A stretch of DNA of 64,000 bases from NCBI GenBank assembly GCA_026399835.1, contig JAPLQE010000084.1, forward strand, positions 1 through 64,000. The letters are read 5' to 3'. The stretch is from Burkholderiales bacterium (lineage in GTDB: Bacteria; Pseudomonadota; Gammaproteobacteria; Burkholderiales; Burkholderiaceae_E). The notes under the pieces are model-generated. The model saw only the letters and a list, made by a program, of their open reading frames with translations, was not told the origin of the DNA and did no database searches. The position numbers and the translations under genes were made by a program. Positions 8,402 through 16,604 of this stretch are shown in pieces; within the stretch, counting starts at the first letter, position 1, and each line of letters starts with the position of its first letter.

Positions 8402-8884
8402 GTGAAGTCCTCGCGCCGCCCCCTCTTGCTGTCGTCGTTCGCCGCGGGCCTCGTGCTCGCCGTCGCGCCCGTGCTGTCGTTCGCCCAGGTCGCCGTCGGC
8501 GATCCGTGGGTCCGCGCCACGGTGCCCCAGCAGCAGGCCTCGGGTGCGTTCATGACGCTGACCGCACCGAAGGGCGCCAAGCTCGTCGAGGCGCGCTCGC
8601 CGGTGGCCGGCACCGTCGAGGTCCACGAGATGAAGCGCGACGGCGACGTGATGCGCATGCGCGCGATCGACGGCCTGGACCTGCCCGCGGGCCGCACCGT
8701 CAAGCTCGAGCCGGGCGGCTACCACGTGATGCTGATGAACCTGAAGCAGACGCTGAACGCCGGCGACACCGTGCCCCTGACGCTGATCTTCGAGAGCGCG
8801 GACCGCACGCGCCAGACCGTCGAGGTCAAGGCGCCAGTGCGGCCCCTCGCGTCGGGGTCGGCGGCACCGGCGCACAAGCACTGA
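8402..8884 (+). CDS. PCu(A)C-type periplasmic copper chaperone
   Basis: A 160-residue exported protein starting with GTG and a signal peptide ending near SFAQ. It carries the full Cu(I) motif H-x10-M-x21-H-x-M, read as HEM...M...HVM in the middle of the protein. Members deliver copper to the Cu(A) site of cytochrome c oxidase in the periplasm, and a His-rich tail (APAHKH) may add a metal site. A candidate -10 (TAGACT, 8335-8340) lies upstream. Its last 59 bases overlap the end of the convergent DUF2272 lipoprotein gene, so the two transcripts would be antisense there. Confidence 0.93.
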   Translation: MKSSRRPLLLSSFAAGLVLAVAPVLSFAQVAVGDPWVRATVPQQQASGAFMTLTAPKGAKLVEARSPVAGTVEVHEMKRDGDVMRMRAIDGLDLPAGRTVKLEPGGYHVMLMNLKQTLNAGDTVPLTLIFESADRTRQTVEVKAPVRPLASGSAAPAHKH

Positions 8885-9755
8885 GCGGCACCGGCCCGCG
8901 CCGCGCGACCACCGCGGCCCAGGGCCGCTTCGGGTCCGGCAGCAGCCGGCCCTCGGCGTCGACCGGCACGCGGCTCATCGCGACCACGTCGGACACGTTG
9001 CCGCCGATCGTCTGGATCTCCCCGGGGCGCGCGGCGACCACCAGGTCGCAGTGATACGCGCCGCGGCGCAGCGCGCCGTAGGGCACGAAGCCGCTGCGCT
9101 GGGCGAGCTCGGCCGTGCCCTCGCGGGCCTGGCAGACCAGGTCCCCGACCCGCGGCACCGCACGGGCCGCGTCGCGCGTCTCGAAGGCGTCGTTGGGGCG
9201 GGCGCGCATGAAGCGCTCGATGTAGTCCCAGTGCAGTACCGTCGCCGGGAACTCGTCGCCGCCGAGGCCCGCGCCGCGCGCGAGCCAGGACACGAAGGCC
9301 GCCGACCACGGCCGCAGCTCGCCCGCGGTCCCGACGATCGGCGCGCGGGTCACGCCGTACCAGTAGACCAGCACGCGCGAGAGCATCGGCGGATGCAGCT
9401 CGTGGGTCGGTGCCCCGGGGTCGGCGAAGGCGAGCCGTCCGCCCGCGCCCGCGCTGGCGTCGCGCGAGGCGAGCGGGTCGCCGGGCGCGGCCACCTCGGG
9501 GGAGCCGAACAGCGCCCACTCCTGCCGCGCGAGGAACACCATCCGCTCGCAGGCGCTGGGCACCGGGAAGGCGGGCGCGACGTTCTGCGAGGCGGCGAGC
9601 GCGGGCGCGGGCCGCTCGACGATGCGCGGCTCGGGGCGGGGGGTCGCGCAGCCGGCGAGCGTCGCGGCCAGCGCGGCGATGCAGAGGGCGCGCCAGCGGG
9701 CGAGGGTGCCCCAGCGGGCGAGGGGGTGGGGGCGCCGGTTCGTGCCGCCGCTCAC
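8826..9755 (-). CDS. DUF2272 lipoprotein
   Basis: A 309-residue protein with a lipoprotein signal (basic start, core ALCIAALAATLAGC with lipobox LAGC). The mature part matches DUF2272 hallmarks: a CERMVFLARQEWALFG start, WSAAFVSWLARGAG, then a compact core with the Cys in RVGDLVCQAREG, the His in GAYHCDLVV and a final IGGNVSDVVAMSR. This Cys/His arrangement resembles the NlpC/P60 or CHAP cysteine peptidase fold, so a wall-related function is possible but not shown. The start is GTG at 9755, which overlaps the stop of the upstream CoA transferase by four bases (GTGA), implying translational coupling. The 3' end overlaps the PCu(A)C gene. Confidence 0.85.
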   Translation of the reverse strand: MSGGTNRRPHPLARWGTLARWRALCIAALAATLAGCATPRPEPRIVERPAPALAASQNVAPAFPVPSACERMVFLARQEWALFGSPEVAAPGDPLASRDASAGAGGRLAFADPGAPTHELHPPMLSRVLVYWYGVTRAPIVGTAGELRPWSAAFVSWLARGAGLGGDEFPATVLHWDYIERFMRARPNDAFETRDAARAVPRVGDLVCQAREGTAELAQRSGFVPYGALRRGAYHCDLVVAARPGEIQTIGGNVSDVVAMSRVPVDAEGRLLPDPKRPWAAVVARRGPVPLSACAPVPPTPTRGAALAP

Positions 9756-11227
9756 GCGCCACCCGCCGTGTCGTCGAATCCGGACCAGTCCGGTGCGTGC
9801 GTGCCCGGCGGCATCGACGGACGCATCGGTCCGGGCGCCTGCCCGTCGAAGCGCGGCGCGCAGCGGATCCCGGCCAGCCGCCCGAAGCCGCTGTCGGACT
9901 CGAGCATCCGGTCCTCGAAGGAGCGCGCCGGCACCGTCAGTCCGTCCTCCACGCGGCCCAGGCCCCGCAGCCAGCGGCCGGTGCCCGCCAGCGACACGCG
10001 CACGTGCCAGCTGCCGCCCTCGGTGGCCTGGCGGTGCAGCGCGGCCAGCGCGCCGAAGGCCATCAGCCAGCCCGAGGCGAAATCGACGATCTGCACCGGC
10101 ATCGCCTTCGGGGCGGCCTCGCCCGCGGCCTGCGCCTCGGCCACGTTGAAGCCGGTGGCGGTCTGCACCAGCGAGTCGAAGCCGCGGCGCCCGGCCCACG
10201 GTCCGGTGTGCCCGTAGGCCGACAGCGACACGCAGACGATGCCGGGCCGCAGCCGTGCGAGCGCCTCCGGGCCGAAGCCGAGCGCCTCGAGCGCTCCCGG
10301 CCGATAGCCCTGCTGCAGGACGTGGGCCCCGCGCACCAGCGTGCGCATCGTGTCGCGGCCGGCCTCGGTGCGCAGGTCGAGGTGTGCCGAGCGCTTGCCG
10401 CGGCTGGTGTCGGCGATCGCATCGATGTTCGGCAGCGAGGGCGCGTTGAGCAGCAGCACGTCCGCCCCGCAGGCCGCCAGCGTGCGGCCCGCGACCGGCC
10501 CGGCCAGGATCCGCGTGAGGTCGAGCACGCGCAGCCCGTGCAGCGGCCGCGTCGGCGGACCCGCGGCGGGCAGGGCGCAGGGCGGCGCGTCGCCGATCCG
10601 TTCGATCGACACCGTCGGCAGCGCCGCGACCGCCAGGCCCTGCGGGTGCGAGTCCCAGTCGTCGAAGGCGCGGGCGGCCGCCACCACCAGGCCGGCGGCC
10701 GCGGCCGCGTCCTCGAAGTCGATCGCGCGCCAGCCGCGCAGCGCCCGCGCCACCGCCTCCCGGGTCGTCGCCACGCCCGTCGGCAGGCCGAGCAGGCGCA
10801 GCGCGCCGTCGCGGTGATGGGCGAAGTTCGCGTGGATCCGCACGAAGTCCGGGGCCTCGCTGCCGCCGCAGGGGTACAGGCCCGAGACCGGGTCCCACAG
10901 CGGCGGCACGCGCTGGTCGATCGAGAACCGGCAGGTGGTCTCGGCCGCGGCGTCGAGGCGCTCGACCGATGCGCGCACCGGCGCGGCGCCGGGCGTGCGC
11001 AGCGCGCCGAGCGTGGCCGCGGCCAGCGTGGCCGCGCCCAGGCTCGTCTGTGCCGCGGTCGCCACCGCGAACGAGGAGGGCAGCACCGCGCCCTCGCCCG
11101 GGAGGTCGAGCCGGGCGAGCGTGGCCGCGGGCAGGGCCGCGTCGCGCCACAGCGCGGCGACCGCGTCGAAGGGGCTGACGGGCGGGGCGGATGTGGTGGA
11201 CGTGGCGGGCTTGGCAGGAACGGGCAT
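9752..11227 (-). CDS. CaiB/BaiF family CoA-transferase, long form
   Basis: A 491-residue family III CoA transferase. The N-terminal region is a long Ala-rich lead plus a variable domain. The core begins near residue 245 with GLRVLDLTRILAGPVAGRTL, the conserved first strand and CoA loop, followed by SRGKRSAHLDLRT and the catalytic-Asp region (RRGFDSLVQTATGFN). It would exchange CoA between carboxylic acids in the cytoplasm; substrates are unknown. The start at 11227 is the first ATG after an Ala/Pro-rich upstream stretch, and a GTG slightly upstream is possible. It is coupled to the DUF2272 lipoprotein by a GTGA overlap, which is unexpected for an enzyme and an envelope protein. It is divergent from the EamA transporter gene. 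Confidence 0.85.
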   Translation of the reverse strand: MPVPAKPATSTTSAPPVSPFDAVAALWRDAALPAATLARLDLPGEGAVLPSSFAVATAAQTSLGAATLAAATLGALRTPGAAPVRASVERLDAAAETTCRFSIDQRVPPLWDPVSGLYPCGGSEAPDFVRIHANFAHHRDGALRLLGLPTGVATTREAVARALRGWRAIDFEDAAAAAGLVVAAARAFDDWDSHPQGLAVAALPTVSIERIGDAPPCALPAAGPPTRPLHGLRVLDLTRILAGPVAGRTLAACGADVLLLNAPSLPNIDAIADTSRGKRSAHLDLRTEAGRDTMRTLVRGAHVLQQGYRPGALEALGFGPEALARLRPGIVCVSLSAYGHTGPWAGRRGFDSLVQTATGFNVAEAQAAGEAAPKAMPVQIVDFASGWLMAFGALAALHRQATEGGSWHVRVSLAGTGRWLRGLGRVEDGLTVPARSFEDRMLESDSGFGRLAGIRCAPRFDGQAPGPMRPSMPPGTHAPDWSGFDDTAGGA

Positions 11228-11380
11228 GGCGGCAGGCGCGGCGGGGGGCGCATTCGGGGGCACCGTCCGATTGTCCGCCAGCCGCGTGCCGAGCGCGCAT
11301 CGCGGCGGGCCGCGAGCCGGGGCCGCATCCGGAACGCCGCCTTCGGCAGGGGGCCGGGCCGGGCGTACCATGGCTGCAGC

Positions 11381-12313
11381 ATGTCCGCCCACCCCGAGGT
11401 CGCCCCCGCGGGCCCAGCGTCCGCCCAGTCCGCGTGCCGCTCGGCGACGCTGCGCGGCATGATGTGGATGGCGCTCGGCGGCCTGCTGCTGGTGACGATG
11501 AATGCGCTGATGAAGCGCATGACCGCCGAGATGTCGCCGTTCCAGGCGCAGTTCCTGCGCTACCTGTTCGGTCTGGCGGTGATGCTCCCCTGGGTGATGC
11601 GCGCGGGCCTCGCCGCGTACCGCCCGAACCGCCTGCCGGGCCAGCTCTGGCGCGGCGTCATCCACACCGCGGCGCTCACGCTCTTCTTCGTCGCCCTGCC
11701 GCACGTGCCGCTCGCCGACATGACCGCGATCCTGTTCACCTCGCCGATCTTCGTGCTGGCCGGTGCCGCCCTGGTGCTGCGCGAGCAGGTGACCGCCGCG
11801 CGCTGGGCCGCGGCCGCGGTCGGCTTCGCGGGCGTCGCCGTCGTCGTCTGGCCGCACCTGCGCGGCGGCGAGGCCGGCGTCTGGAGCCTGGTGATGCTCG
11901 CCTCCTCGCCGTTCTTCGCAGCCTCGTTCCTCATCAACAAGGCGCTGACGAAGCACGACTCGCCGGCGGTGATCGTCACCTGGCAGAACCTGGTGGTCAC
12001 GCTGCTCGCGCTGCCGCTCGCGCTGCCGTTCTGGGAGGCGCCGAGCGCGTTCCAGTGGGGCGCGTTCCTGGTCTGCGGGCTGCTCGGCAGCGCCGCGCAT
12101 GTCGCGATGACGCGGGCGTTCTCGCTCGGCGACATCTCGGCGATGCAGCCGGTCCGCTTCCTCGACCTGGTCTGGTCCTCGCTGCTCGGCCTGGCGCTGT
12201 TCGGCGACTCGCCGACCTTCGACACGATGGCGGGCGGCGCGATCATCGTCGCCTCGACCATCTGGATCGCGCGGCGCGAGGCGATCGAGCGGCGCTCGCG
12301 CCCCGGGACTTAG
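11381..12313 (+). CDS. EamA/DMT-family transporter
   Basis: A 310-residue inner-membrane protein with about ten hydrophobic helices arranged as two EamA repeats, each of five helices (about residues 30-155 and 165-295). Signature pieces include FFVALPHVPLADMTAILFTSPIF in the first repeat and MTRAFSLGDISAMQPVRFLDL in the second. DMT transporters of this size usually export metabolites or amino acids. The ATG at 11381 precedes the first helix after a soluble lead, and another ATG 11 bases upstream is out of frame. It is divergent from the CoA transferase across about 150 bases, so a shared regulatory region is possible. Confidence 0.88.
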   Translation: MSAHPEVAPAGPASAQSACRSATLRGMMWMALGGLLLVTMNALMKRMTAEMSPFQAQFLRYLFGLAVMLPWVMRAGLAAYRPNRLPGQLWRGVIHTAALTLFFVALPHVPLADMTAILFTSPIFVLAGAALVLREQVTAARWAAAAVGFAGVAVVVWPHLRGGEAGVWSLVMLASSPFFAASFLINKALTKHDSPAVIVTWQNLVVTLLALPLALPFWEAPSAFQWGAFLVCGLLGSAAHVAMTRAFSLGDISAMQPVRFLDLVWSSLLGLALFGDSPTFDTMAGGAIIVASTIWIARREAIERRSRPGT

Positions 12314-12531
12314 GGCAGCGCCCGGGTCGGGCGCGTTGCCGGCCGGCGACGGCCGGTCGCTGCAGATCGGCCGCCGGTCGGCCTGGCGGCCCATCCGTGC
12401 CTTCGAGCCCCCCGCGGGCGCTGCCGGCCGCGTCCGGGCAGAGGCACAATCTCGGTACGCGAGCTGCCGGCCCGCTCCCTTCCCCTCCAGTCCTGCGCCG
12501 CGGCGCAGCGCCGCGCGGAAACGACCCATCG

Positions 12532-15500
12532 ATGGCACGCACCGAACAGCGCCGTTACTCGCGACTCGCGACCCGACTGGACGCCCGGGTGCGCGCTGCG
12601 GGCAGCGCCGCGCGGGTGCAGGTGCGCGACTACTGCCTGACCGGCCTGCTCGCCGTGCCCTGCGGGGACGCCGACCGCGCGGCGGTCGCACGCCTCGTGC
12701 GGGGCGAGGTCGTGGAGCTCGCGCTCGACGGCGGCCCCGTGCTCAAGGCGGTGCTCGCGCGTGCGGGCGCGGCCGGGCTCGGGCTGCTGGTGAGCTCGCT
12801 GCCCGAGGAGGCTCTCGCGGTCCTGAACGCCGCGGCCGTTGCGGCCCGCGCCGCCGCGACGGCCGCGGAACCGCCGAACCCTGCGGCGGCGGCGAGCGCC
12901 AGGCAGGTGATGCAGCGCGCCTGCCAGCGGCAGTTCGCGGCCTCGCTGAACAAGGTGCTCGAGGGGCTCCTGTCCGCGCTGCCGGCCGCCCTGGACGGCG
13001 CGGTCGCGATGCGCCAGGGCGTGACGCTGCGCAGCGACTTCGTCGGGGCCGCGCATCGGGTGCGCCATGACCGCGCCGGCATCGCGTCCCGATTCAACGC
13101 CGCGCTGCGCGAGGCGATGCGCCATCCGAACCGCCGCCGCGGCGAGGCATCGCTCGACGAACTGCCGATCGCGCTGGCCCTGGTCGACGACGCGCAGTTC
13201 GAGGAGTGGCTGAGCCTGTCGGCCGTGGTCCAGCGGATCGAGTCCGACCACAGCCTGCCGCTCGCCGACCTGCGCCGGCGCTACGGCGCGCTGCGCGTGC
13301 TGCCCCTCGACCGGGTCAGCGACCCCTTCGGCCCGGAGGCGATCATGCGTGCGTTCCAGCAGGCGATCGAGCCGCTGGAGCTGGCGACGCCGGTCCGGGT
13401 GGTCGTCTACGACACCTTCGGCGAGGTGCTCCGGGCCCAGTGCGCGGCGCTCTACGACGCGCTGAACCAGTTGCTGGCGCCGCTCGACGAGCCAAGCGCG
13501 GCCCGGCGCATCGTGCGTCGCGCGGCGCGGCCGCGGTCCGAGTCGGTCGGCGAGCCCGGGACTGAGCGGGCCGCAGTCGCAGCCACGGCGGCGCCGAACA
13601 TTGCGGCCACCGGGGCCGCCGGGGTCGCCGGGGTCGCTGCGCTCGGCACCGCTGCCGCATCCACCGCAGCCACCGCAGCCACCGTAGCCACCGCATCCAC
13701 CGCATCCACCGCATCCACCGCATCCACCGCATCCACCGCATCCACCGCATCCACCGCATCCACCGCAGCCACCGCAGCCACCGCAGCCACCGCAGCCGCC
13801 GCATCGGGCCTCGCCGTCCGGACGGCGCCGCGCGTCGCGGCCCGGGCACTCGCCGCCGTCGCGTCGCCGGCCCCCCGGACCGCTGCCGCGACCGCGTCGC
13901 CCGGCACGCAGAGCCTGCTCGAGCTGGTCGGGCGACTCCGCCACCAGCGCGCCCGGGTCCGTCCCGCCGGCGCGTCGACCAATGGGTCCGAGACGACCGA
14001 TCCGGCGCCCGTGCCGGCCGACCCGTCCGCGCTGCCCGGCCTGCTCGACGCGCTGCTGGCGGCGGCGACCGCGCCGACCGCCGATGGCGTGCCCGCGGCG
14101 GATGCCGCGGGGCCGGCGCTCAGCGAGCGCTTGACCCTCGCCCTGGACGCTCTGCCCATCGCGCCCGCGCAGCGCAGTACGATCGAGTTGGCGACCGGCC
14201 TGATCGGCCGCGCGCTGTCCGAGCCCGACGCCGACACCGCGATCCGCCGGCTGCTGCGGCGCCTCGAGGCGCCGCTGCTGCGGCTCGCGCTGCGCGACCC
14301 GGCCTTCCTGGCGTCGCGCATCCATCCGGGCCGCCGGCTCGTCGACCTGCTCGAGCAGTGCTCGATCGCCACCGACGACCGCGGCCGCTTCGAGGACCCG
14401 AAGCTCGATCGGCTGCTGAACCGGATGGTCGAGCGTGTGGCCGCCGAGGTCGGTCGTGACCCGACAGTCCTCGAGCGCAATGCCCGGGTCCTCGAGCGTC
14501 TGCTCGGGCCGATCCGCAAGGCCCGCCGGCATCGCGTCGAGCGGCTGCAGCAGGCGTTCGAGGCGCGCGAGGGGGTGCGCGTTGCGCGGCGCCGCGTCGA
14601 TGCCGCGCTCGCCGCGCGGCTCGGCGGCCGGCGCGTGCCGCCTGCCATCCAGGGCCTGCTCGAGTGCGGCTGGACCCAGTCCATGACGCTCGCCGAGATC
14701 CGTGGTGGCGCGTCGGGCGGCGCCACCGAGCGCGCGCTCGGCACGCTCGTGCGTCTGGTCGACGCGCTGTCGGGCGAGCGCGACGCCGCGCCGGCCGACG
14801 CGCGCCGCGCGCTGGACACAGAGGTCGAGCCGACCCTGCGGGCGATGGGCACCGAGCCCGACCGGATCGATGCCTGCCTCTCGGGGCTGGCGACCGCGCT
14901 CGATGCCGTCGAGCGGCGCGGACCGGTAGCAGGCGGCACGCCGCTCCCCGTGCCGCAGGCCGAGCCCGAAGACACAGACCCCGCGTTTTCGCGCCGCCTG
15001 CGCATCGGCGACTGGTGGCAGCTCGATGGCGGGGACGGCACGCGCGCGATGCAGCTGGTGTGGCTCAGCACGCCGCCGCGCGCCTGCGGCTTCGCGAGCC
15101 GCTCGGCGAGCGAGCGCCACGAGCTGACCCTCGGCGCGGTCGCGCGCGAGGTCGAGGCGGGTCGGATGCGCCCCTGCTCGGACCGCGACCGCCCGCTGCT
15201 CGAGCGCTCCGAGCTCGACCTGCTGGACGAGGGGTGGCAGGCGCTGCGCCAGCGCGCGCAGTGCGATCCGGTCACCGGGCTGCCGAACCGGCGCAGCTTC
15301 CTCGCCACGCTCGCCCGCACCGACGGTACGCCGTCCGCGCAGGCGGGCGAGCGTTGGATCGGCCTGGTGCAGTTCGACACGCTGCGCATCGTCGGCGCGC
15401 GCTGCGGCGTCGACGCGGCCGAGTCGCTGCTGCGCGTGCTGGTCGAGCAGGCGTGCGAGGCGCTCGGCCCCGCCGCGCAGCTGGCCAGCCACGGCGACGA

Positions 15501-16581
15501 CACGCTCGCGTTCGCCATCGCGGCCCGGGACGGCGTCGACGGCGAGCCGGTCGCGGCCGCGCTGCTCGAGCGGCTGCGCGACCATCCGTTCGAGCACGGC
15601 GAGGAGCGTTACCGGATCGGCGTGCACATCGGGCTCGCGCGCTTCGTGCCGGGGCGCGACGAGCCCGAGGAGGTGATCGGACGCGCCGAGTCGGCCTGCG
15701 CCGCCGCCCGCGAGCAGGGCCGCAACCGGGTTCAGGTCCACGAGCGCAGCAGCCGGGAACTGCGCACCCAGGAGTCGCTCGTCGACTGGGCCGGCCGCCT
15801 GGACCGGCTGCTCGAGGGCGACGGGCTCTTCCTGCGCTGTCAGCGCATCCAGCCGATCGGCAGCGACGCGGCGCTGACGCCTTACTTCGAGGTCCTGCTG
15901 GGAATCGATTCGGCCGACGGCCCCGCCGATCCCTCGGACTTCGTCGCCGCGGTCGAGCGGCTCAAGCGCTCCCACGAGCTGGACCTGTGGGTGATGCGCC
16001 AGACGCTCGACTGGATCGACGCGAACCCCGCCGTGTTCGATGCGATCGGCGGCTTCGCGATCAACGTCTCGCCGCGCTCGCTCGACAGCCCGGAGATCCT
16101 GGGCTTGCTGCACCAGCGGCTCGGACGCCTCGGCCCCGACGCCGCCAAGCTGACCTTCGAGCTGACCGAGAACTCCGCGATCGAATGCTACGGCGCGGCG
16201 CAGGACTTCATCCGGCAGGTCCGGCGCTACGGCTGCCGGCTCTCGCTCGACGACTTCGGCAGCGGCTACGCGTCCTACGCGCACCTGAAGAACCTGCGCA
16301 CCGATGTGCTGAAGATCGACGGTTCGTTCGTGCGCGACATCGCGACGAATCCGGGCGACCTGGCGATGGTGCGCTCGATGCACGAGGTCGCCCGCTCGCT
16401 CGGGATGCGCACCGTCGCCGAATACGTCGAGAACCACGAGATCCTCGACATGCTGCGGGCGATCGGCATCGACTACGGCCAGGGCTGGGCGATCCATGCC
16501 GCCTGCCGGATCGACGCGCTTGCCGATGCGCCCGACACGCTGATCCTCGCCTACGAGCCGGCGGACGCCGCCGCCGCATAG
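12532..16581 (+). CDS. PilZ-like / DUF1631 / degenerate GGDEF / EAL protein
   Basis: A 1349-residue cyclic-di-GMP-linked protein. An N-terminal PilZ-like segment (EQRRYSRL near residue 4, then DYCLTGLL) is followed by a DUF1631 region from about residue 124. Next come an Ala/Ser/Thr repeat linker (residues about 376-423), further helical DUF1631-like sequence, a GGDEF domain (about 905-1075) and an EAL domain (about 1105-1340). The GGDEF active-site loop reads SHGDDT in place of GGDEF, so cyclase activity is unlikely. The EAL half keeps ELTENSAI, LDDFGSG, VLKIDGSF and AEYVE, with EVLL in place of EAL, so phosphodiesterase activity is plausible. No membrane helices are apparent, suggesting a cytoplasmic protein. 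Confidence 0.87.
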   Translation: MARTEQRRYSRLATRLDARVRAAGSAARVQVRDYCLTGLLAVPCGDADRAAVARLVRGEVVELALDGGPVLKAVLARAGAAGLGLLVSSLPEEALAVLNAAAVAARAAATAAEPPNPAAAASARQVMQRACQRQFAASLNKVLEGLLSALPAALDGAVAMRQGVTLRSDFVGAAHRVRHDRAGIASRFNAALREAMRHPNRRRGEASLDELPIALALVDDAQFEEWLSLSAVVQRIESDHSLPLADLRRRYGALRVLPLDRVSDPFGPEAIMRAFQQAIEPLELATPVRVVVYDTFGEVLRAQCAALYDALNQLLAPLDEPSAARRIVRRAARPRSESVGEPGTERAAVAATAAPNIAATGAAGVAGVAALGTAAASTAATAATVATASTASTASTASTASTASTASTASTAATAATAATAAAASGLAVRTAPRVAARALAAVASPAPRTAAATASPGTQSLLELVGRLRHQRARVRPAGASTNGSETTDPAPVPADPSALPGLLDALLAAATAPTADGVPAADAAGPALSERLTLALDALPIAPAQRSTIELATGLIGRALSEPDADTAIRRLLRRLEAPLLRLALRDPAFLASRIHPGRRLVDLLEQCSIATDDRGRFEDPKLDRLLNRMVERVAAEVGRDPTVLERNARVLERLLGPIRKARRHRVERLQQAFEAREGVRVARRRVDAALAARLGGRRVPPAIQGLLECGWTQSMTLAEIRGGASGGATERALGTLVRLVDALSGERDAAPADARRALDTEVEPTLRAMGTEPDRIDACLSGLATALDAVERRGPVAGGTPLPVPQAEPEDTDPAFSRRLRIGDWWQLDGGDGTRAMQLVWLSTPPRACGFASRSASERHELTLGAVAREVEAGRMRPCSDRDRPLLERSELDLLDEGWQALRQRAQCDPVTGLPNRRSFLATLARTDGTPSAQAGERWIGLVQFDTLRIVGARCGVDAAESLLRVLVEQACEALGPAAQLASHGDDTLAFAIAARDGVDGEPVAAALLERLRDHPFEHGEERYRIGVHIGLARFVPGRDEPEEVIGRAESACAAAREQGRNRVQVHERSSRELRTQESLVDWAGRLDRLLEGDGLFLRCQRIQPIGSDAALTPYFEVLLGIDSADGPADPSDFVAAVERLKRSHELDLWVMRQTLDWIDANPAVFDAIGGFAINVSPRSLDSPEILGLLHQRLGRLGPDAAKLTFELTENSAIECYGAAQDFIRQVRRYGCRLSLDDFGSGYASYAHLKNLRTDVLKIDGSFVRDIATNPGDLAMVRSMHEVARSLGMRTVAEYVENHEILDMLRAIGIDYGQGWAIHAACRIDALADAPDTLILAYEPADAAAA
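13657..13800 (+). repeat. 9-bp tandem repeat (16 units) inside the GGDEF/EAL gene
   Basis: Sixteen in-frame 9-base units encode Ala-Ser-Thr, Ala-Ala-Thr or Val-Ala-Thr tripeptides. Eight consecutive units (13693-13764) are identical GCATCCACC, flanked by GCAGCCACC variants. Because the unit is a multiple of three, slippage would change linker length without breaking the frame. On the other strand the same DNA gives a Met-Arg-Trp repeat that I regard as a shadow. Confidence 0.9.
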
Positions 16582-16604
16582 CGGCGTCTCGCGCTGCGCC
16601 CGGG

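Noticed and set aside
8826-11300. Single long minus-strand frame joining the CoA transferase and DUF2272 regions
   Set aside because: The conserved domains lie in two different frames that meet in a GTGA overlap, which is normal for two coupled genes.
13657-13800. Tandem units as a possible CRISPR array
   Set aside because: The units are 9 bases with no spacers, in frame within a coding sequence.
13343-13849. Minus-strand Met-Arg-Trp repeat protein
   Set aside because: It is the reverse reading of the Ala-Ser-Thr repeat within a well-supported gene.
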